Source: Paracentrotus lividus
Lineage: Eukaryota > Echinodermata > Echinoidea > Camarodonta > Echinidae
Length of the DNA stretch: 64,000 bases
Assembly: GCA_940671915.1 (NCBI GenBank)
Contig: CALNVZ010000554.1
Coordinates: forward strand, 302,304-366,303
Reading direction: 5' to 3'
Shown here: positions 11,880-23,324 of the stretch, piece by piece
How the letters are laid out: the number at the start of each line of letters is the position of its first letter
Numbering within the stretch: the stretch's first letter is position 1
Notes under the pieces: generated by a model
What the model saw: the letters and a program-made list of their open reading frames with translations, nothing else
What the model was told of the DNA's origin: nothing
Databases searched by the model: none
Position numbers and translations under genes: made by a program

Positions 11880-13264
11880 GTCAACAACTTACTTAAGTTT
11901 CAATTCTTGTATACATGGTCATGTGTTATGAACTCGCCACCCAAATAGGGTGGTGCTGTTACGCTTTTTGCCATTTTTCTGCATTAATTTGTCAATATTT
12001 TTCAAAGTAAGAAAGTTTATGTAACAAATATGATCTCATTTTAAAGCTATGTTTAATACTGCGCTAGCTCCCTGTGAAGTTTCATTGTTCTAGGTAATAT
12101 CCTTTCGGAGTTACAATGGTTTAAGTGTGGGACAGTAGGGGTGGTGCCAGAAGCGGCGCCGCCTGTACAAAGTCAATGGGATATTTTACATTTTGGGATT
12201 GATTTGGGGAAAACTTGAATTTCTTTGCCAAATTTTGCCTTATACCGGTAATAACTTTTTTCTCTTGCACCTGGTGTAATTTTACAATTCGGGTTTAGAT
12301 TCCTTGAGGAATTTCCTTTCAGAAAATGTATAGTTATGTTATAGTAGGGTGTATATTTTTCGAGATACAGGTCCTTGGAGTGAAAAAAAAGTGCCGTTCG
12401 TAGTCAAATTGGCATGTAATGCAAAAGGCGGCGAACTTATAACACACAGCCACATACGAGATATAAAGTGATATTATTACAAATTTTCCAAGCATAAAGA
12501 CCTTATTCCATGCATGGAGAACTTCCTCAATGACGCATAAAGACCTTATGGGGATTATATGTTTAGTATGTACTATTATTATTATTTTTACCAAGGTTGT
12601 CACATTTACTTTCCAGAGCAGAAAACTGTAAATTTTTGCTATTTTACTTGCTCTGTCCCTAGGGTTATTTAATTTAAAGGGCTGAGCCTTATGCAGCAGG
12701 GGCCGCGGAGCAAATTTAAAAATAGAGGGGCCGAGTCTAAAGTGGAAAAAGGGAGTCTGAACAGGCTAAAAATCACAAATCTGCAAAGCTATGGTCATTT
12801 TGGCGTTTTTGTACACAATTGCTGAAAATACGGCGGGGGAGGGAGGGTGAAACCCCTCTACATTTTCCCCCAGTGAACATGTACAAACACACTAAGGCCC
12901 CATTTTTACATTACAATCTTGACCCACCTCCTCATTAAACTTCAGCTTCTTGCATAATTAATAAAGCTTGAACTTGAATTAGTCCATTTTACAAACTCGT
13001 GTGTATATCAAAATTATATATAATTATGGCCTTTCTTAGAAAAAAAAAAAAAACTGAAGGCATATGTATTCCACTCAAAAATCCACGATGGTTTTAATAA
13101 AATAAATATTGAATATTGAAGAGTCTGTAACACTTATTTCGGCTTTTCATCGACAAGGTAACTCTTTGGACTTGGACCATTGATTATATAATCCACTTCC
13201 ACTATACTCCGGGGGGCTAAATGCCCTCTTTTCAATTAAATCAATCAAATTTTAGATAACTATA
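11880..13264. other. Non-coding stretch, possible intron
   Basis: Mixed AT-rich DNA. GGTGGTGC words occur at about 11950 and 12140. The block 12660-12760 is GC-richer. No exon or RNA gene could be supported on either strand. Confidence 0.4.
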
Positions 13265-14240
13265 AAAAATTGCCTGAAAATGTTCAGCTCGCGCTTCGCA
13301 CTCGCATAATATAACTTTGTTCATCTTTTATACATGTATTAACGTCACGATGGTTTATTTAAAACACCAATTCCCTCCCCATTTCGTGCTCCCATGAGGC
13401 TACAAGTATCTTGTTTCATCAGGTCACTATTGTTGAGAAAATTTTTAAGTCGCGCTTCGCGCTCGCACAATATTGTCCTAACTGGAATTCGTCCATATAG
13501 ATTTGCGTTTATTGGCATAACATTACGTCGTGATGTTCCACTTCTAATCACCAGTAAAAGCCCCCTAGCCCTCCTCCAATTTCGCGCTTAAAGTCATGTT
13601 ACACTACAAATACCCTGTTTCAGTTCAATATTATTGAGAAAATTTTAAGCTCGCGCTTCGCGCTCGCATTACAGCCATATGAATTCGATGATATACTAGT
13701 ACTCATATGTATAATAATGTGCATGTGTGTATTTTTATAGACACTACAGCATGATGGCCCCCTTTAATAAACCAGATAAAGCCCCTTCCCCATTTCGAAT
13801 TCGCATTATTCTATAATATATCTCCCATTTCGTGTCACTATTATTGAGAAAATTTTCAGCTCACGCTTCGCGCTCGCATAATTCATTTTGAAATATGTAC
13901 TATTATATACTGACATGCATATTATCTGTAGCCATACATCGTCATGCCCCCCCCCTTGAACAAACAAGTTGGAGCCCCTTCCTCGTTTTGCGCTCGCATT
14001 ATGCTAGAAATGCCTTTTTATGTCACTATTATTGGGAAAATTTTCGGCTCGCGCTTCGCGCTCGCATTATACAATACATTTTTCATATTTACATGTATGT
14101 GTTTATACAAGCATTACCCCACCCACCCCCCCCCCAACAATGGACACTGTGATCATATACCATCGTATGTGTCACATTAAGGAAAAGAGGAAATATCGAC
14201 GATCATCCCCCCCCCCAATCGCCAAAACAAATCGACACCG
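13265..14240 (+). repeat. Degenerate ~190-bp tandem array with CGCGCTTCGCGCTCGCAT
   Basis: The phrase GAGAAAATTTT..AGCTCGCGCTTCGCGCTCGCAT recurs at about 13287, 13450, 13650, 13861 and 14048, spaced 165-210 bp. Each unit also has a C-rich run near a phrase of the type CCCCTTCCCCATTTCG and an ATATGTAC-like AT-rich part. Similarity is limited to parts of each unit, so the array is old. A loose inverse of the core word is at 19260-19285 (GAGCGCAAAGCGCGAGCC). Confidence 0.7.
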
Positions 14241-15049
14241 TTGATAACAGTGAATTAAGTCTATTGTTTAACGCAATCCAGTCATATATTGGTAGATCCA
14301 TGGATATATCCATGGTAGATCTAAACAGTTGATCCACGTAGAAGAGTCTACAAGTTCGTTTTTACAGAGCTACAGAACAATGTATTTGTGATTGTTGGGC
14401 GCTCTGATTAACTATCGCGCGGAACTCCGCCTCCTTGTTTCGATGACTGAAGTGCGTTGACCGTAACTGAACAACGCGATTCAGCTGTTCCTGATAAAGA
14501 CCGCTTTGTCGTGCGCGCTGTCAATCATAACCAAAGTGGACCCATTTCGCAAGAAAAACTGCAAGACTCGACTTCACAAAATTAAGCGTAGACCCACTCT
14601 TTCAATATTTTTTAGAATAAAGAAGAGAAATATAAAAAGGAACTTCAACAAATCCACTGTCGGACTTCGCCCAACATTTGAAAACGTATAAAGAAATGAG
14701 GACTTACCAACAAAATAAATGACGAATCTAAATTTTATCGTGACTATTGTTTATTGGAAGGCACAATGGTAATGTATTTCATATGCTAAACGTGATCATT
14801 CGAGCGTCATGCATAAATTAATAAATCATGGAGTAAACATTTCTACGTGTGATCCTTGGAAAGCTAACTTAGACCGTAGTTTATTATGACCATGAATAAT
14901 AATAACATGGAGATGCACTAGTGGGACTGGCATTACACGGTCAAGACAAGAGCTGAATCATACACAAATACCAAGCAACAGTAAGTTTATTGATTATTTC
15001 CGCTGATAAATTTGATAAGATTATACTGCAATATCGAAAGTATCCTTAC
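14241..15049. other. Non-coding stretch with small palindromes
   Basis: Includes a small palindrome around CCATGGATATATCCATGG near 14298 and GC-richer DNA at 14395-14520. A basic short frame at 14506-14691 is not convincing. Nothing else recognised. Confidence 0.4.
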
Positions 15050-15094
15050 CTGAAGTGAAGTTACTAAGCTGAGCCTTCGGGTAGCAATCTCAGT
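15050..15094 (-). CDS. Candidate 45-nt micro-exon
   Basis: On the minus strand the sequence ATATTTTACAG is followed by 45 nt that end in CTTCAG and a strong donor GTAAGG. The exon is exactly 15 codons and open in the frame TEIATRRLSLVTSLQ, so it could be skipped or included without a frame change. No partner exon was found within reach and the product is unknown. The support is splice-site quality only. Confidence 0.3.
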
Positions 15095-15234
15095 CTGTAA
15101 AATATTCAATTATTAACTAAGAAAGTTTTCTCCGATTTACAAAGTTTGTCGCAAGCGATGAATGTCACCATTTCTTAACTAGCCTTTATTCAGTCACCAA
15201 AAAATATCGTAGCCTGCGATTCAGTCACTGGAAA

Positions 15235-15396
15235 AAAGGTGGCGGACGGAAAAACCAGAGTTCACGGACGTTTTCTGCGGAAAAAAGACGGAGTTTTAAT
15301 CCGGCGGACGGGAATACCTGAACGATATCGGGGTTTTTTTTGTCCGCTTTTGCATTTCCGGGCGTTTTCACCGCCCGGACATAAAAACCTGCTACA
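15235..15396. repeat. Repeat with GGCGGACG and AAAAACCTG words
   Basis: Similar in wording to 3126-3395: GGCGGACGG, CACGGACGTTTTCTG, CCGCCCGGACAT, AAAAACCTG. In both places it directly abuts the GCCGG.GTCA part of the 435-2755 TIR family, which suggests either one composite family or repeated insertion at the same site. Confidence 0.4.
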
Positions 15397-15918
15397 CCGG
15401 CATCAGTTTGGTTGACGTCAATGACCGTAGCCTGTCTTCTCTTGTCGCGAAAAGGTGCTATCGTAGATTGTCGCCAGATAGAACTTGTTTAGCGCAGCGG
15501 AACGGCAGCCAGTTGTAGGTTGTCGCGCTCCAGCGTACGTTGCACGCATCGCTAAACCTAACAGCCAGTGAAATTTGTCGCCACCAACATTCACCAAAAT
15601 CAGGATCGGCCTCCCATTCACATACTGTACAGTCGCCGCAAATTTTTGAAATTTTTAAAAATCACTCACGACCCAATTATAATACGCGACTGAGAGGACT
15701 ATCACGAAGCTAAAGGCGACAGGCCGCCATCAGGTAGAAAACACTCGATCGCCTGTGTCAGTCGCGAGGATCGCCACAGTGCCCAAGTTCATATTTTGGT
15801 TGATTTTAAGCTGCGACAAGAGAAGTCGAGCCGCAATAGGCGCAAAGGTCGAGGTTATTGTATTATCGGATACCAGCTATTGTTAGCCTATTGTTTGCGT
15901 GGAAGCAAGTCGTTGTCG
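15397..15918 (+). mobile_element. Uninterrupted internal copy of the 435-2755 TIR element
   Basis: Matches 620-1042 and then continues straight into 2526-2620, with no LINE between. It starts at CATCAGTTTGGTTGACGTCA and ends exactly at GCAAGTCGTTGTCG, so both TIR ends are absent. It serves as an empty-site reference for the LINE at 1043-2524. Confidence 0.8.
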
Positions 15919-16408
15919 TTTTAAAACAATTTTGACCAAACTGGTAGTCTGATCCATTTGAAATTTTACTTGCCTGTCTCGAAAGAGTTATTCTAACTAA
16001 TCCTAGCGTTTAAAGACAAACTTTTATTTAACGCTGAAGTTATTCTTTAAAAAGATTATCAAATAATGGGGGAAATTCCATGAGTCTCTTTGTTATGATC
16101 TCTACTTTGCAGTAATTCCAAATTCGGCTGCTGCTTTTTGCCGATTCTTGAGTTAGAGAAACGGTCCAATTACAAAAAACAGGACAGTATTTTTTACGGC
16201 CGTCTTCATATTTGTTTTTTTTTTCCCTTAACCAGTTTAAAACGCAATTAAAAATAAATAAGTCTACGGCATATTTAAAGCATGATTTTCTTTGTCAAAT
16301 CAGAAAACAGTGCCTAAATGACGGGAGGCAATTTAGAAAATAATCTTGTTCTCTACTTTTGTTCCCTGTAGAACCCCTCTCCTAAATAAATTTCTTACTT
16401 AGACAGCA
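15919..16408. other. Non-coding stretch
   Basis: AT-rich sequence without a supported exon; no clear repeats besides short homopolymers. Nothing recognised. Confidence 0.4.
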
Positions 16409-16459
16409 ATGTTCTCATTCATATTATTTGGAAATCCAAATAATATGAATAAGAACATT
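16409..16459. repeat. 51-bp near-perfect hairpin
   Basis: AATGTTCTCATTCATATTAT is mirrored by ATAATATGAATAAGAACATT with a very short loop around GGAAATCC. It lies beside the 16553-16627 palindrome and may be part of a larger nested element. Confidence 0.7.
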
Positions 16460-16552
16460 TTACAAAAAAATCTGTATCAACCAATCAAAAATCTGCATTT
16501 TAATGACGTCATAGAAATTTGAAAATACTCCTTTGTGTCTAGATGCGCGCAA

Positions 16553-16627
16553 GGGAGAGCGGACAGTTCGTGGTGAAATCACATAACGGGATATCGCATT
16601 TTGTCTTCTCCACGAACCGTCCTCTCT
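16553..16627 (-). repeat. Short palindromic MITE-like unit, inverse copy
   Basis: Begins GGGAGAGCGGACAGTTCGTGG and ends CCACGAACCGTCCTCTCTG; its reverse complement lines up with 2825-2908. The adjacent ATTTAGTAAATTTGGAG also matches the inverse of the flank at 2790-2810, so the shared unit is longer than the hairpin. Confidence 0.6.
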
Positions 16628-16809
16628 GTAGAGTATTTAGTAAATTTGGAGTATAACAATTGCTGAATGGAAATAGAATAGTTCAATCTCATTGTTTACA
16701 TTTTTTTTTTTTTTTTTTTTATTGACTTCTAAAACTATAGTTAGAACAGAGTGTAAGTAAATTTACATTTCCCCAACGGAGTTTCTTACTCTCTCATTCA
16801 ATTTGTGCA

Positions 16810-17165
16810 TGTGTAAAGCCTTGGTCACAAGCCGACGTACGTTTTTTTCGGCCGTAGGTTTTTGGGGGGAGGCCACGGTCGCTACGCTTTTTTCTCAAAA
16901 CATGGGGGAAAGTAGTAAGCGCATGGAGCAAGTACGTCAACGCACGGACTGCGCAAGGTGTAAGTACCTAGCCGGTCCACCCTGCATGGTTATGGGCGGT
17001 TGCGTGCATCGTACGTTGCGCACCTTGTAAGTAAGTTGTACGTGCTCACAACGTACGATCTTGGTGCGTTTGCATCGTTATTGTAGGGAGGCCGTACTTA
17101 CACGTGCACCTCACGTACGGTATCAGTACTCACGCGCATGTTGTAAGTGCGTGCAGGTGCAATGA
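16810..17165. mobile_element. Fragment of a GC-rich GGTCACA-ended element
   Basis: The left side reads CCTTGGTCACAAGCCGACGT, a form shared in style with other GGTCACA-ended DNA elements here (10357, 38652). The interior is rich in CGTACG, GTAAGT and GTGCG words. A matching inverse right end was not found, so this may be a solo or truncated end. Confidence 0.4.
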
Positions 17166-17257
17166 ACCTACAAAGTTTTTGATCTGGATGTTTTTGGTGG
17201 ATATATAGATATATATATATATATTTTAATCTATTTATATTTATTCATTTAAATGTA

Positions 17258-18497
17258 GGGTAAATTGGGGTTAGTGGGACAGTGGGGTTAGTGGGACACT
17301 TTGGGGGAATTGCATATATGCATATGATTAAGACCTGCCTTAGTGGAGAAGCTATTTTTGCGTGAATAAACATACATCTAGCAACAAATTGCATGCCTGT
17401 TTGGGAAAAATTGACAGTCATCGGAAAAATAATCGTTAATGATCTGTAACATCTCACGTTTTGACATAAAACGATTGCCAAATAGCTAATTTTGAAAATA
17501 CACACGTATGGAAATTTTTCTTTGTGTTTCCCAGATCCCTTTTGTTTTAGGGGTAACGTGGCATTGAAATCGTTCATAAAATAAATTTTAAACTAGAAAA
17601 TGATATAAAATGAAATAAGATTTAAACAAAAGACTTAAAGTAATTGTTTTAACTTACTGTCCCACGTACCCCATATGCTTGTTTAATATTGCCACTTTGA
17701 CCTTCCTTTGGAGGTTTTTTTTTTTTTTTTTTTTTACGCCAAAACATTTATATCTAAATAAAATTCGAAATGAGATATATGATTGCTTTAAAAGTTTGTT
17801 TTTATAAATAATGCTTAGGTAAATGTTCAAGTGTCCCATGGGTTTTATTAAACGGGGCACTGATATTGTTGAATTATGCAGACTTTAAAACTTGTAAAGT
17901 TGTAAAACGGGAAAGAAATAAATTCCAATTTTTATCTTAAATACTATATCTTTTGTCTACTTTCATACAAAACGGGGGTAAAGGACGAAGGAAAAGCTTG
18001 CTTTGTTTATAGAATCACAGAGTTAAACAGAGCTCTTGAGCTTTGATATGTTGAAAAAAAAAATTCTTGTTCATCACTTGAAATGTGTACAGGAAAAAAG
18101 AATAATAATGGGTCGTGAAAATGTTTAAGAAAATAGTTTGGCAATCAGTTCTTATGATATCTGGAATATCATTTCTAAGATTCTTAGAAATTATATTCCA
18201 AATGTATAAACAGTGTTTATGAAGACAGAGATCTTTGTTTCTCACTTTTAAACCACATTTATTCCATGTATTATGCTGTCCCACTAATCCCAACTTGATG
18301 GGGTTGGTGGGACAATGGAGTGGTAATGATTAACTGTCACCTTAACCTTCGTTTGGCGGAAATTGTAACCAATACATTTACAAAACGTTTTTATCTAAAT
18401 AATCTTCAAAATGAGGTATGTGATTGCTTTATTGAGTATCTTATTTTTGTGTTATGCTTACGTAAATGCTTAAGTGTCCCACTAACCCCAATTTACC
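17258..18497. mobile_element. TIR element with internal GGGGTTAGTGGGACA words
   Basis: The ends are inverted: GGGTAAATTGGGGTTAGTGG at 17258 and AGTGTCCCACTAACCCCAAT reading into TTTACC at 18497. The word GGGGTTAGTGGGACA is repeated immediately at the left end (about 17283), and inverse or variant copies lie near 17660, 17827, 18272 and 18299. The 1.24-kb interior is AT-rich and has no transposase-like frame. Same plan as 7579-8466 and 22277-23259 with a different word. Confidence 0.8.
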
Positions 18498-18542
18498 TTT
18501 TTTAGTATATTTTTATATTATAATATCTTAATCAGCGTATCA

Positions 18543-18885
18543 GGACATCTCCCCTGGAGGACAACTCCCCCGGGGACAACTCCCGGAGGACAGCTCCCCC
18601 GGAGGACAACTCCCACGGAGAACAACTCCCCCGCAGGACATCTCCCCCTAGGACAACTCCCCCGGAGGACATCTCCCCCGATGAAAATTCCCCCGGAGGA
18701 CAAGTCCCACACAGGACACATCCCCCGAGAAAAACTCCCCCGGAGGACAACTCACCCGGAGGACAACTCCCCCGGAGGACAAGTCCCCTGGAGGACAACC
18801 CCCCGGAGGACGACTCCCCCGGAGGACAACTCCCCCGCAGCACAACTACCCCGCAGGACAAGTCTCCCGAAAGACAACTACTCAA
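18543..18885 (+). repeat. 16-bp tandem array, left arm
   Basis: Unit GGACAACTCCCCCGGA with variants GGACATCTCCC and GGACAAGTCCC. Because 16 is not a multiple of 3, all frames cycle through PEDNSP-like and GELSSGG-like text; the reading frames found here are artefacts of the repeat. Confidence 0.85.
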
Positions 18886-19087
18886 CCATTCCGGAGAACA
18901 AATCCACATGCACTCGTTAATTTTTGCTCCATTTGCGATTTTTATTTTTTTTGTATTATTTTTTTTTAAACCGAAATAGCCATTCATGAAAAAACAAATT
19001 ATTTGGGATTTTTTTTTTTTCCGGCGAAGGGTGCTAAAGTTTGGCAGCTGTAGAGCCGTACTGCTATTGGAACCGAATTTTATCGTC

Positions 19088-19121
<34 letters not shown>

Positions 19122-19190
19122 AACTTCAATCTTAAATCACCATAGAAAGATGATCTGATTAGATATGAGAGTATGTAGATCAATGGTCAG

Positions 19191-19290
19191 GCCCGTAACT
19201 AGGATTTTTGCGGGGGTTCGAAATCTGAAAAAAAAATGAACCTTTTGAAGGGATGATTCTTGAGCGCAAAGCGCGAGCCGAATTTTTGAC
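19191..19290 (+). repeat. Edge of the CAGGCCCGTAACTA repeat family
   Basis: The block CAGGCCCGTAACTAGGATTT at about 19192 matches the left end of the element at 28938-29296. The matching right end was not found nearby, so this is a fragment inside the fold-back element's centre. Confidence 0.55.
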
Positions 19291-20205
19291 TAAAAATGAC
19301 CCGAAGCAGTACATTTTTAATTTTATGGTTCTATTTTTGTTGTTGTTATTCTTTTACAAACGGTGACGATCATCTTTCTTTTAGCAAAAAAAAAAAAAAG
19401 GATTTTCAAGCGCGAATCGTCAAGTGGAAAATTTTATATCACACCTCTTTTATTAAAAAAAAAATACATGTACATAATTTGATACAAGGGTTTTGTTTTG
19501 TTTTGTTTCGGCTTGTTTCAGCAAATTATAAATGATTTCATCGGATATGTTGACGGAAATACTGAAAAATTGGTTGATATACCGAGATGTTTTAATTGTC
19601 ATCTACTTCTGGAGATATTTTCATACCAACACTAGTTACAATAACACCCTCTTTTGATAGCGATGACACGGCATGAATGCAAAGCTGTGCAAGTGCATAC
19701 TTATGACATTGATTGCATTACATTATTCCTTGAAAAATGACAAAACAAGTGATGATGTTGAGGGTGTGATTAATTATTAATTAAAGCTTAATTATCGTGG
19801 CTCACCCCCCCCCCCCCTTGCTGAAGACGACTAAAGATATCTAGGCCAACTCGCCCTTCGTGCTCTTTTCTACTCCTGTAGCTTCATATTTCCCCATTTA
19901 GCATCCTTCCTTGTTTCAACATTTCTTTTATTTCTTGCATTTTCATTAATTTTCTTTTTCTGAGGGTCACATTTCGTTGGGGTACCTCTGAATCTGCCAA
20001 ACCTAACAACCTTTTGAGGGAAGGAGTAGCCATTCATAGATTGGAAGGGGTGGTTCCAATGGATGATTAACAATTAAACAACCATTCCCATCCTCGCTTG
20101 TCATTACAGAAGGGTTACTCCATGCGAAAAGCAATGTAATAATTGTAACAGAAAGAAAACCGAAGGGGTTGGCATAAAATCAATAGTTATAAAGAATTTA
20201 AAGTG

Positions 20206-20557
20206 AGGGGAGATGTCATCCGGGGAGTTGTCTTTGGGGGACCTATCCTCCGGGAGAGATGTCCTCCGGGGGAGTTGTCCTCCAGGGGATTTGTCCTGCG
20301 GGAGAGTTGTCCTCCGGGGGAGCTGTCCTCAGGGGGTGTTGTCCTCCGGGGGAGTTGTCCTCCAGGGGAGTTGTCCAGGGGGAAGTTGTCCTCCGTGGGA
20401 GTTGTCCCTGGGGGAAGCTGTCCTCCGGGGGACTCGTCCTTGGGGGGGGGGGAACTGTCCTCCGGGGGAGAAGTCCTGCGGGGGACCTGTCCTCCGGGGG
20501 AGCTGTCCTCCGGGGGAGTTGTCCCCGGGGGAGTTGTCCTCCGGGGGAGATGTCCTA
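20206..20557 (-). repeat. 16-bp tandem array, right arm
   Basis: Inverse of the left arm: TCCGGGGGAGTTGTCC units, about 20 copies with local variants such as GGGGACCTGTCC. The pair can fold into an arm of about 340 bp. Confidence 0.85.
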
Positions 20558-20570
20558 AACCCTTAATCAG

Positions 20571-21448
20571 TATTAAACAATAAACTGATATAAACTTATA
20601 CCATTACAAGTATTGCATCATAGCTAAATACGTTTTTTTTTTTTTTTTTTTTTTTTTAATATTTTTTTTTTTACAAGCATTTTATACATTTTGTTTGGCA
20701 TATTCTGAAATGAAAGTTTTGTCTTTTTCAAATGGCATAGTAAAAGACGAATACCTTCTCTATAGAGAAGAAAGATTCTTTTTCGCCGTTTTCATGGAAG
20801 ATGTGCATCAAAATGATTGATTATGCAGCAAAACCCAATGAAATTGCATTAAACCTATTTTTGCAATATAAGACTCAATTTAAGCAACGCTAGAAACAAA
20901 TTTATCTTTTTTGAGTGTTGTCGTTGTTTATGTTTCTTTTTACTTTGACATTTTCATGGTACCATTTCATTTTTGAAAAATGTATAAGCAAAACATCAAA
21001 ATAGTTTCTGGAAAAACTTGAAACTTGTATCATGATTTTGTTCAAAAAATATTTTGACTGAAAAGGCTCCCACCCCCCCCCCGGGGGGGGGGAAGAAAAA
21101 GCAAGAAACTTTTGGAGGTGGAATTTATCAGTAAAAAGTTATGATAATTATACAATAATTTTTGTAACATTTATTCGGATGCTGTTGAAACGTTTCGCTT
21201 TTTGCAAATTAATATTGGAAACAAGTCAACTTTGTTTTTTACGATGCTATGGATTATCGTCATTGTTATCAAAGCCCCCCCCCCCCCAAAAAAAAAAAAA
21301 AAAAAAAAAAAAAAGGAGGGTCACCCGATGGAAGGGCGGGGGACATCTTTTTTGGCGATGGTACTCGGATGATACGTGCCAAATGATAGGCAGTCATTAT
21401 CCAGCAAAATATAATAAAAATTGTAATATATATATTTATATATATATA
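20571..21448. other. Non-coding stretch with homopolymer junctions
   Basis: Poly-T at 20632-20657, a C-run meeting a G-run at about 21070-21092, and a C-run meeting a long A-run at about 21275-21314. No gene. The C/G junction can form a hairpin. Confidence 0.5.
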
Positions 21449-22270
21449 GGCCAAAATTATTAGAACACCTGAACCTACACAAAGTTTATGGGATTATCAA
21501 TGCCCTAGTTCATTTTCCGAAATTAAATTAAAGATATCTTTTGTGTGCCATCAGCTTTCATGACTTTTTAGCATAGGGTCTTACGTATATGTTGATACCT
21601 AATTTATAGAGTTTCGACCATGTGGTAATGCGCAGCATTAAAAATAGTTGCGCTATGCGCTTTTGGTTTCCCCATAGACAAATAGGGAGGGTGGATTCGC
21701 CCCCACCCTTGGTGGTGAGATGACCAAAATAACCATGTTCATTGAAAATTAAGACTATTTTTTCATTTAATGAAGACACTCCTCGTAAATGTATATTTTT
21801 TAAAAGGAAATTTCATAAGCAATTCAAATATGTTGAAATAGTAATTGTCATTGGATCAGGGGACTTAAATAGGGGCACTGAATTAAAAATTTGGGGCCCT
21901 TCCTAAATAATTTAAAAATCCCCACTTAAGATGTAACTACTTCACCCTGTGTTGTTATGAATGACATTTTTGACATCCTCAGGAAATTTCTCTTCAGAAT
22001 ATATATACTTTTGTAGGGAGAGGCTTACAATGTTTGATCCTGAAAGGGGCGAGATTTTTAGATTGTTTTCAATTGGTGGTGTAAGATTAAAAGAAAAGGG
22101 CGACTTGGGCGCGAGTTCCCAACGCATGGCTTTGTTATTTAGTTTGTAAAGCATACGGATGATATTCGGAGACATTCCAACCATTTTAAAGGTATTTAAA
22201 TGGTCAACTGAGTGAAATTACTAAAATCATTTAAATATGCTTGGTGTTCTAATAATTTTGGCCACCACTG
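21449..22270. mobile_element. Tc1/mariner-type TIR element remnant
   Basis: The left end GGCCAAAATTATTAGAACAC and the right end GTGTTCTAATAATTTTGGCC followed by ACCACTG form inverted repeats of the common Tc1/mariner kind (CAGTGGTGGCC...). A TA follows the right end; the left end lacks the outermost CAGTGGT and is replaced by TA repeats. The 0.8-kb interior shows no transposase I can recognise; a short minus-strand frame near 21942-22184 is not convincing. Confidence 0.7.
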
Positions 22271-22276
22271 TATATA

Positions 22277-23253
22277 GGGTAGATGTAGGGAATAGTGGAC
22301 AGTAGGGAATATCGGACGGTCACCACATGTCCAGCCCTAGCTGCCAACATAGGATCAACTGAGTTGAAATACCGGCATCTATTGGTCAGGTGGTCTGTAT
22401 GGGAAAGTTGAATGCAGTATTCGACAACAACAAGTGAGAAATCTCCGAGAAAACAACCAAAATCTGTCAAGGTAGGAAAATTTGCAGCCTGAAAAATGGC
22501 CTGATGTAAAAATTGACATTTTAGAAAATGTGATGGTATAAAAATAGAACTGGGGCATGACCTCTATTTCATGCATTATGGACATGTGTGGAGGGTGGGC
22601 CAAACGTGTATGGAGTGTTTGCACTGTACAAAGCCTGTGTATTGGGGTGGCAGTCTGTTGAAAAGTGCTAGTCAGTCATTTTTTTGTGTAGGGAATACCG
22701 GACACCACATTGACGGTTGTTTGTTTTACTTCCGGGTTGAGTTGCTAAGCATGTAGATCAAATAGTATTGCATATATAATGTATTATATTTATTTATTAA
22801 ATTGTTTGACAATTTTGAAATGTCTATTTCTCTTTATTATTATTGTGATATGTCATGATCTACATGAGATATAAAGTTATTCTGAGTGTTTTGAAATTTT
22901 GTAGTAAAATGCATATAATCTTCTAAAAATGAATAATGTTATAAAAAATCAATACAAACATGTTAAGTCGATGGTTTAAGTTCAAATCAGTGCTTCCAGA
23001 CAGATCTTTATACAAAAAAAGGGGGTGAAAACATATTGTCCGGTATTTCCTACACTGTAGGGAATGCCGGACAATTTACCCTGACGTCATTATTTGCATA
23101 TAACTGCCTCAACAAATATTTCATTACTTCAATTTTTTTCGAAAATAAAGTTGAATGATGTAGCTTAGCAATGAGAATCTTTTTCTTTTGTGATTTTATT
23201 GTTTTCATGTCCTAATTAAGCAAATAAGCTTAAGTGGCCGGTATTCCTTACAT

Positions 23254-23259
<6 letters not shown>
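22277..23259. mobile_element. TIR element with internal GTAGGGAATACCGGACA words
   Basis: Ends: GGGTAGATGTAGGGAATAGT at 22277 and the inverse GTATTCCTTACATCTACCC ending at 23259. TATATA flanks both sides, consistent with insertion into a TA tract. Internal copies of the word are at about 22308, 22687, 23037 (inverse) and 23057. The element directly adjoins the mariner-like element on its left. No transposase frame. Confidence 0.8.

Positions 23260-23324
<65 letters not shown>

Larger units (their letters stand above)
18536..20561. mobile_element. Fold-back element with GGACAACTCCCCCGGA arms and 9-bp TSD
   Basis: The left arm (18543-18885) is about 20 copies of a 16-bp unit, GGACAACTCCCCCGGA; the right arm (20206-20557) is the same unit in inverse form. 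Direct repeats CTTAATCAG at 18527-18535 and 20562-20570 look like a 9-bp target-site duplication. The 1.3-kb centre holds a (GA)n tract, a copy of the CAGGCCCGTAACTA repeat edge and poly-C, but no transposase. The plan matches fold-back elements such as the sea urchin TU group. Confidence 0.85.

Noticed and set aside
18518..19089. Frames of 65-185 codons with repeated ELSSGG / PEDNSP text
   Set aside because: They are produced by the 16-bp tandem array in every frame; no start, domain or splice support.
20203..20583. Plus-strand frames of about 100-126 codons with repeated LRGSCPPGELSS text
   Set aside because: Inverse arm of the same 16-bp array.
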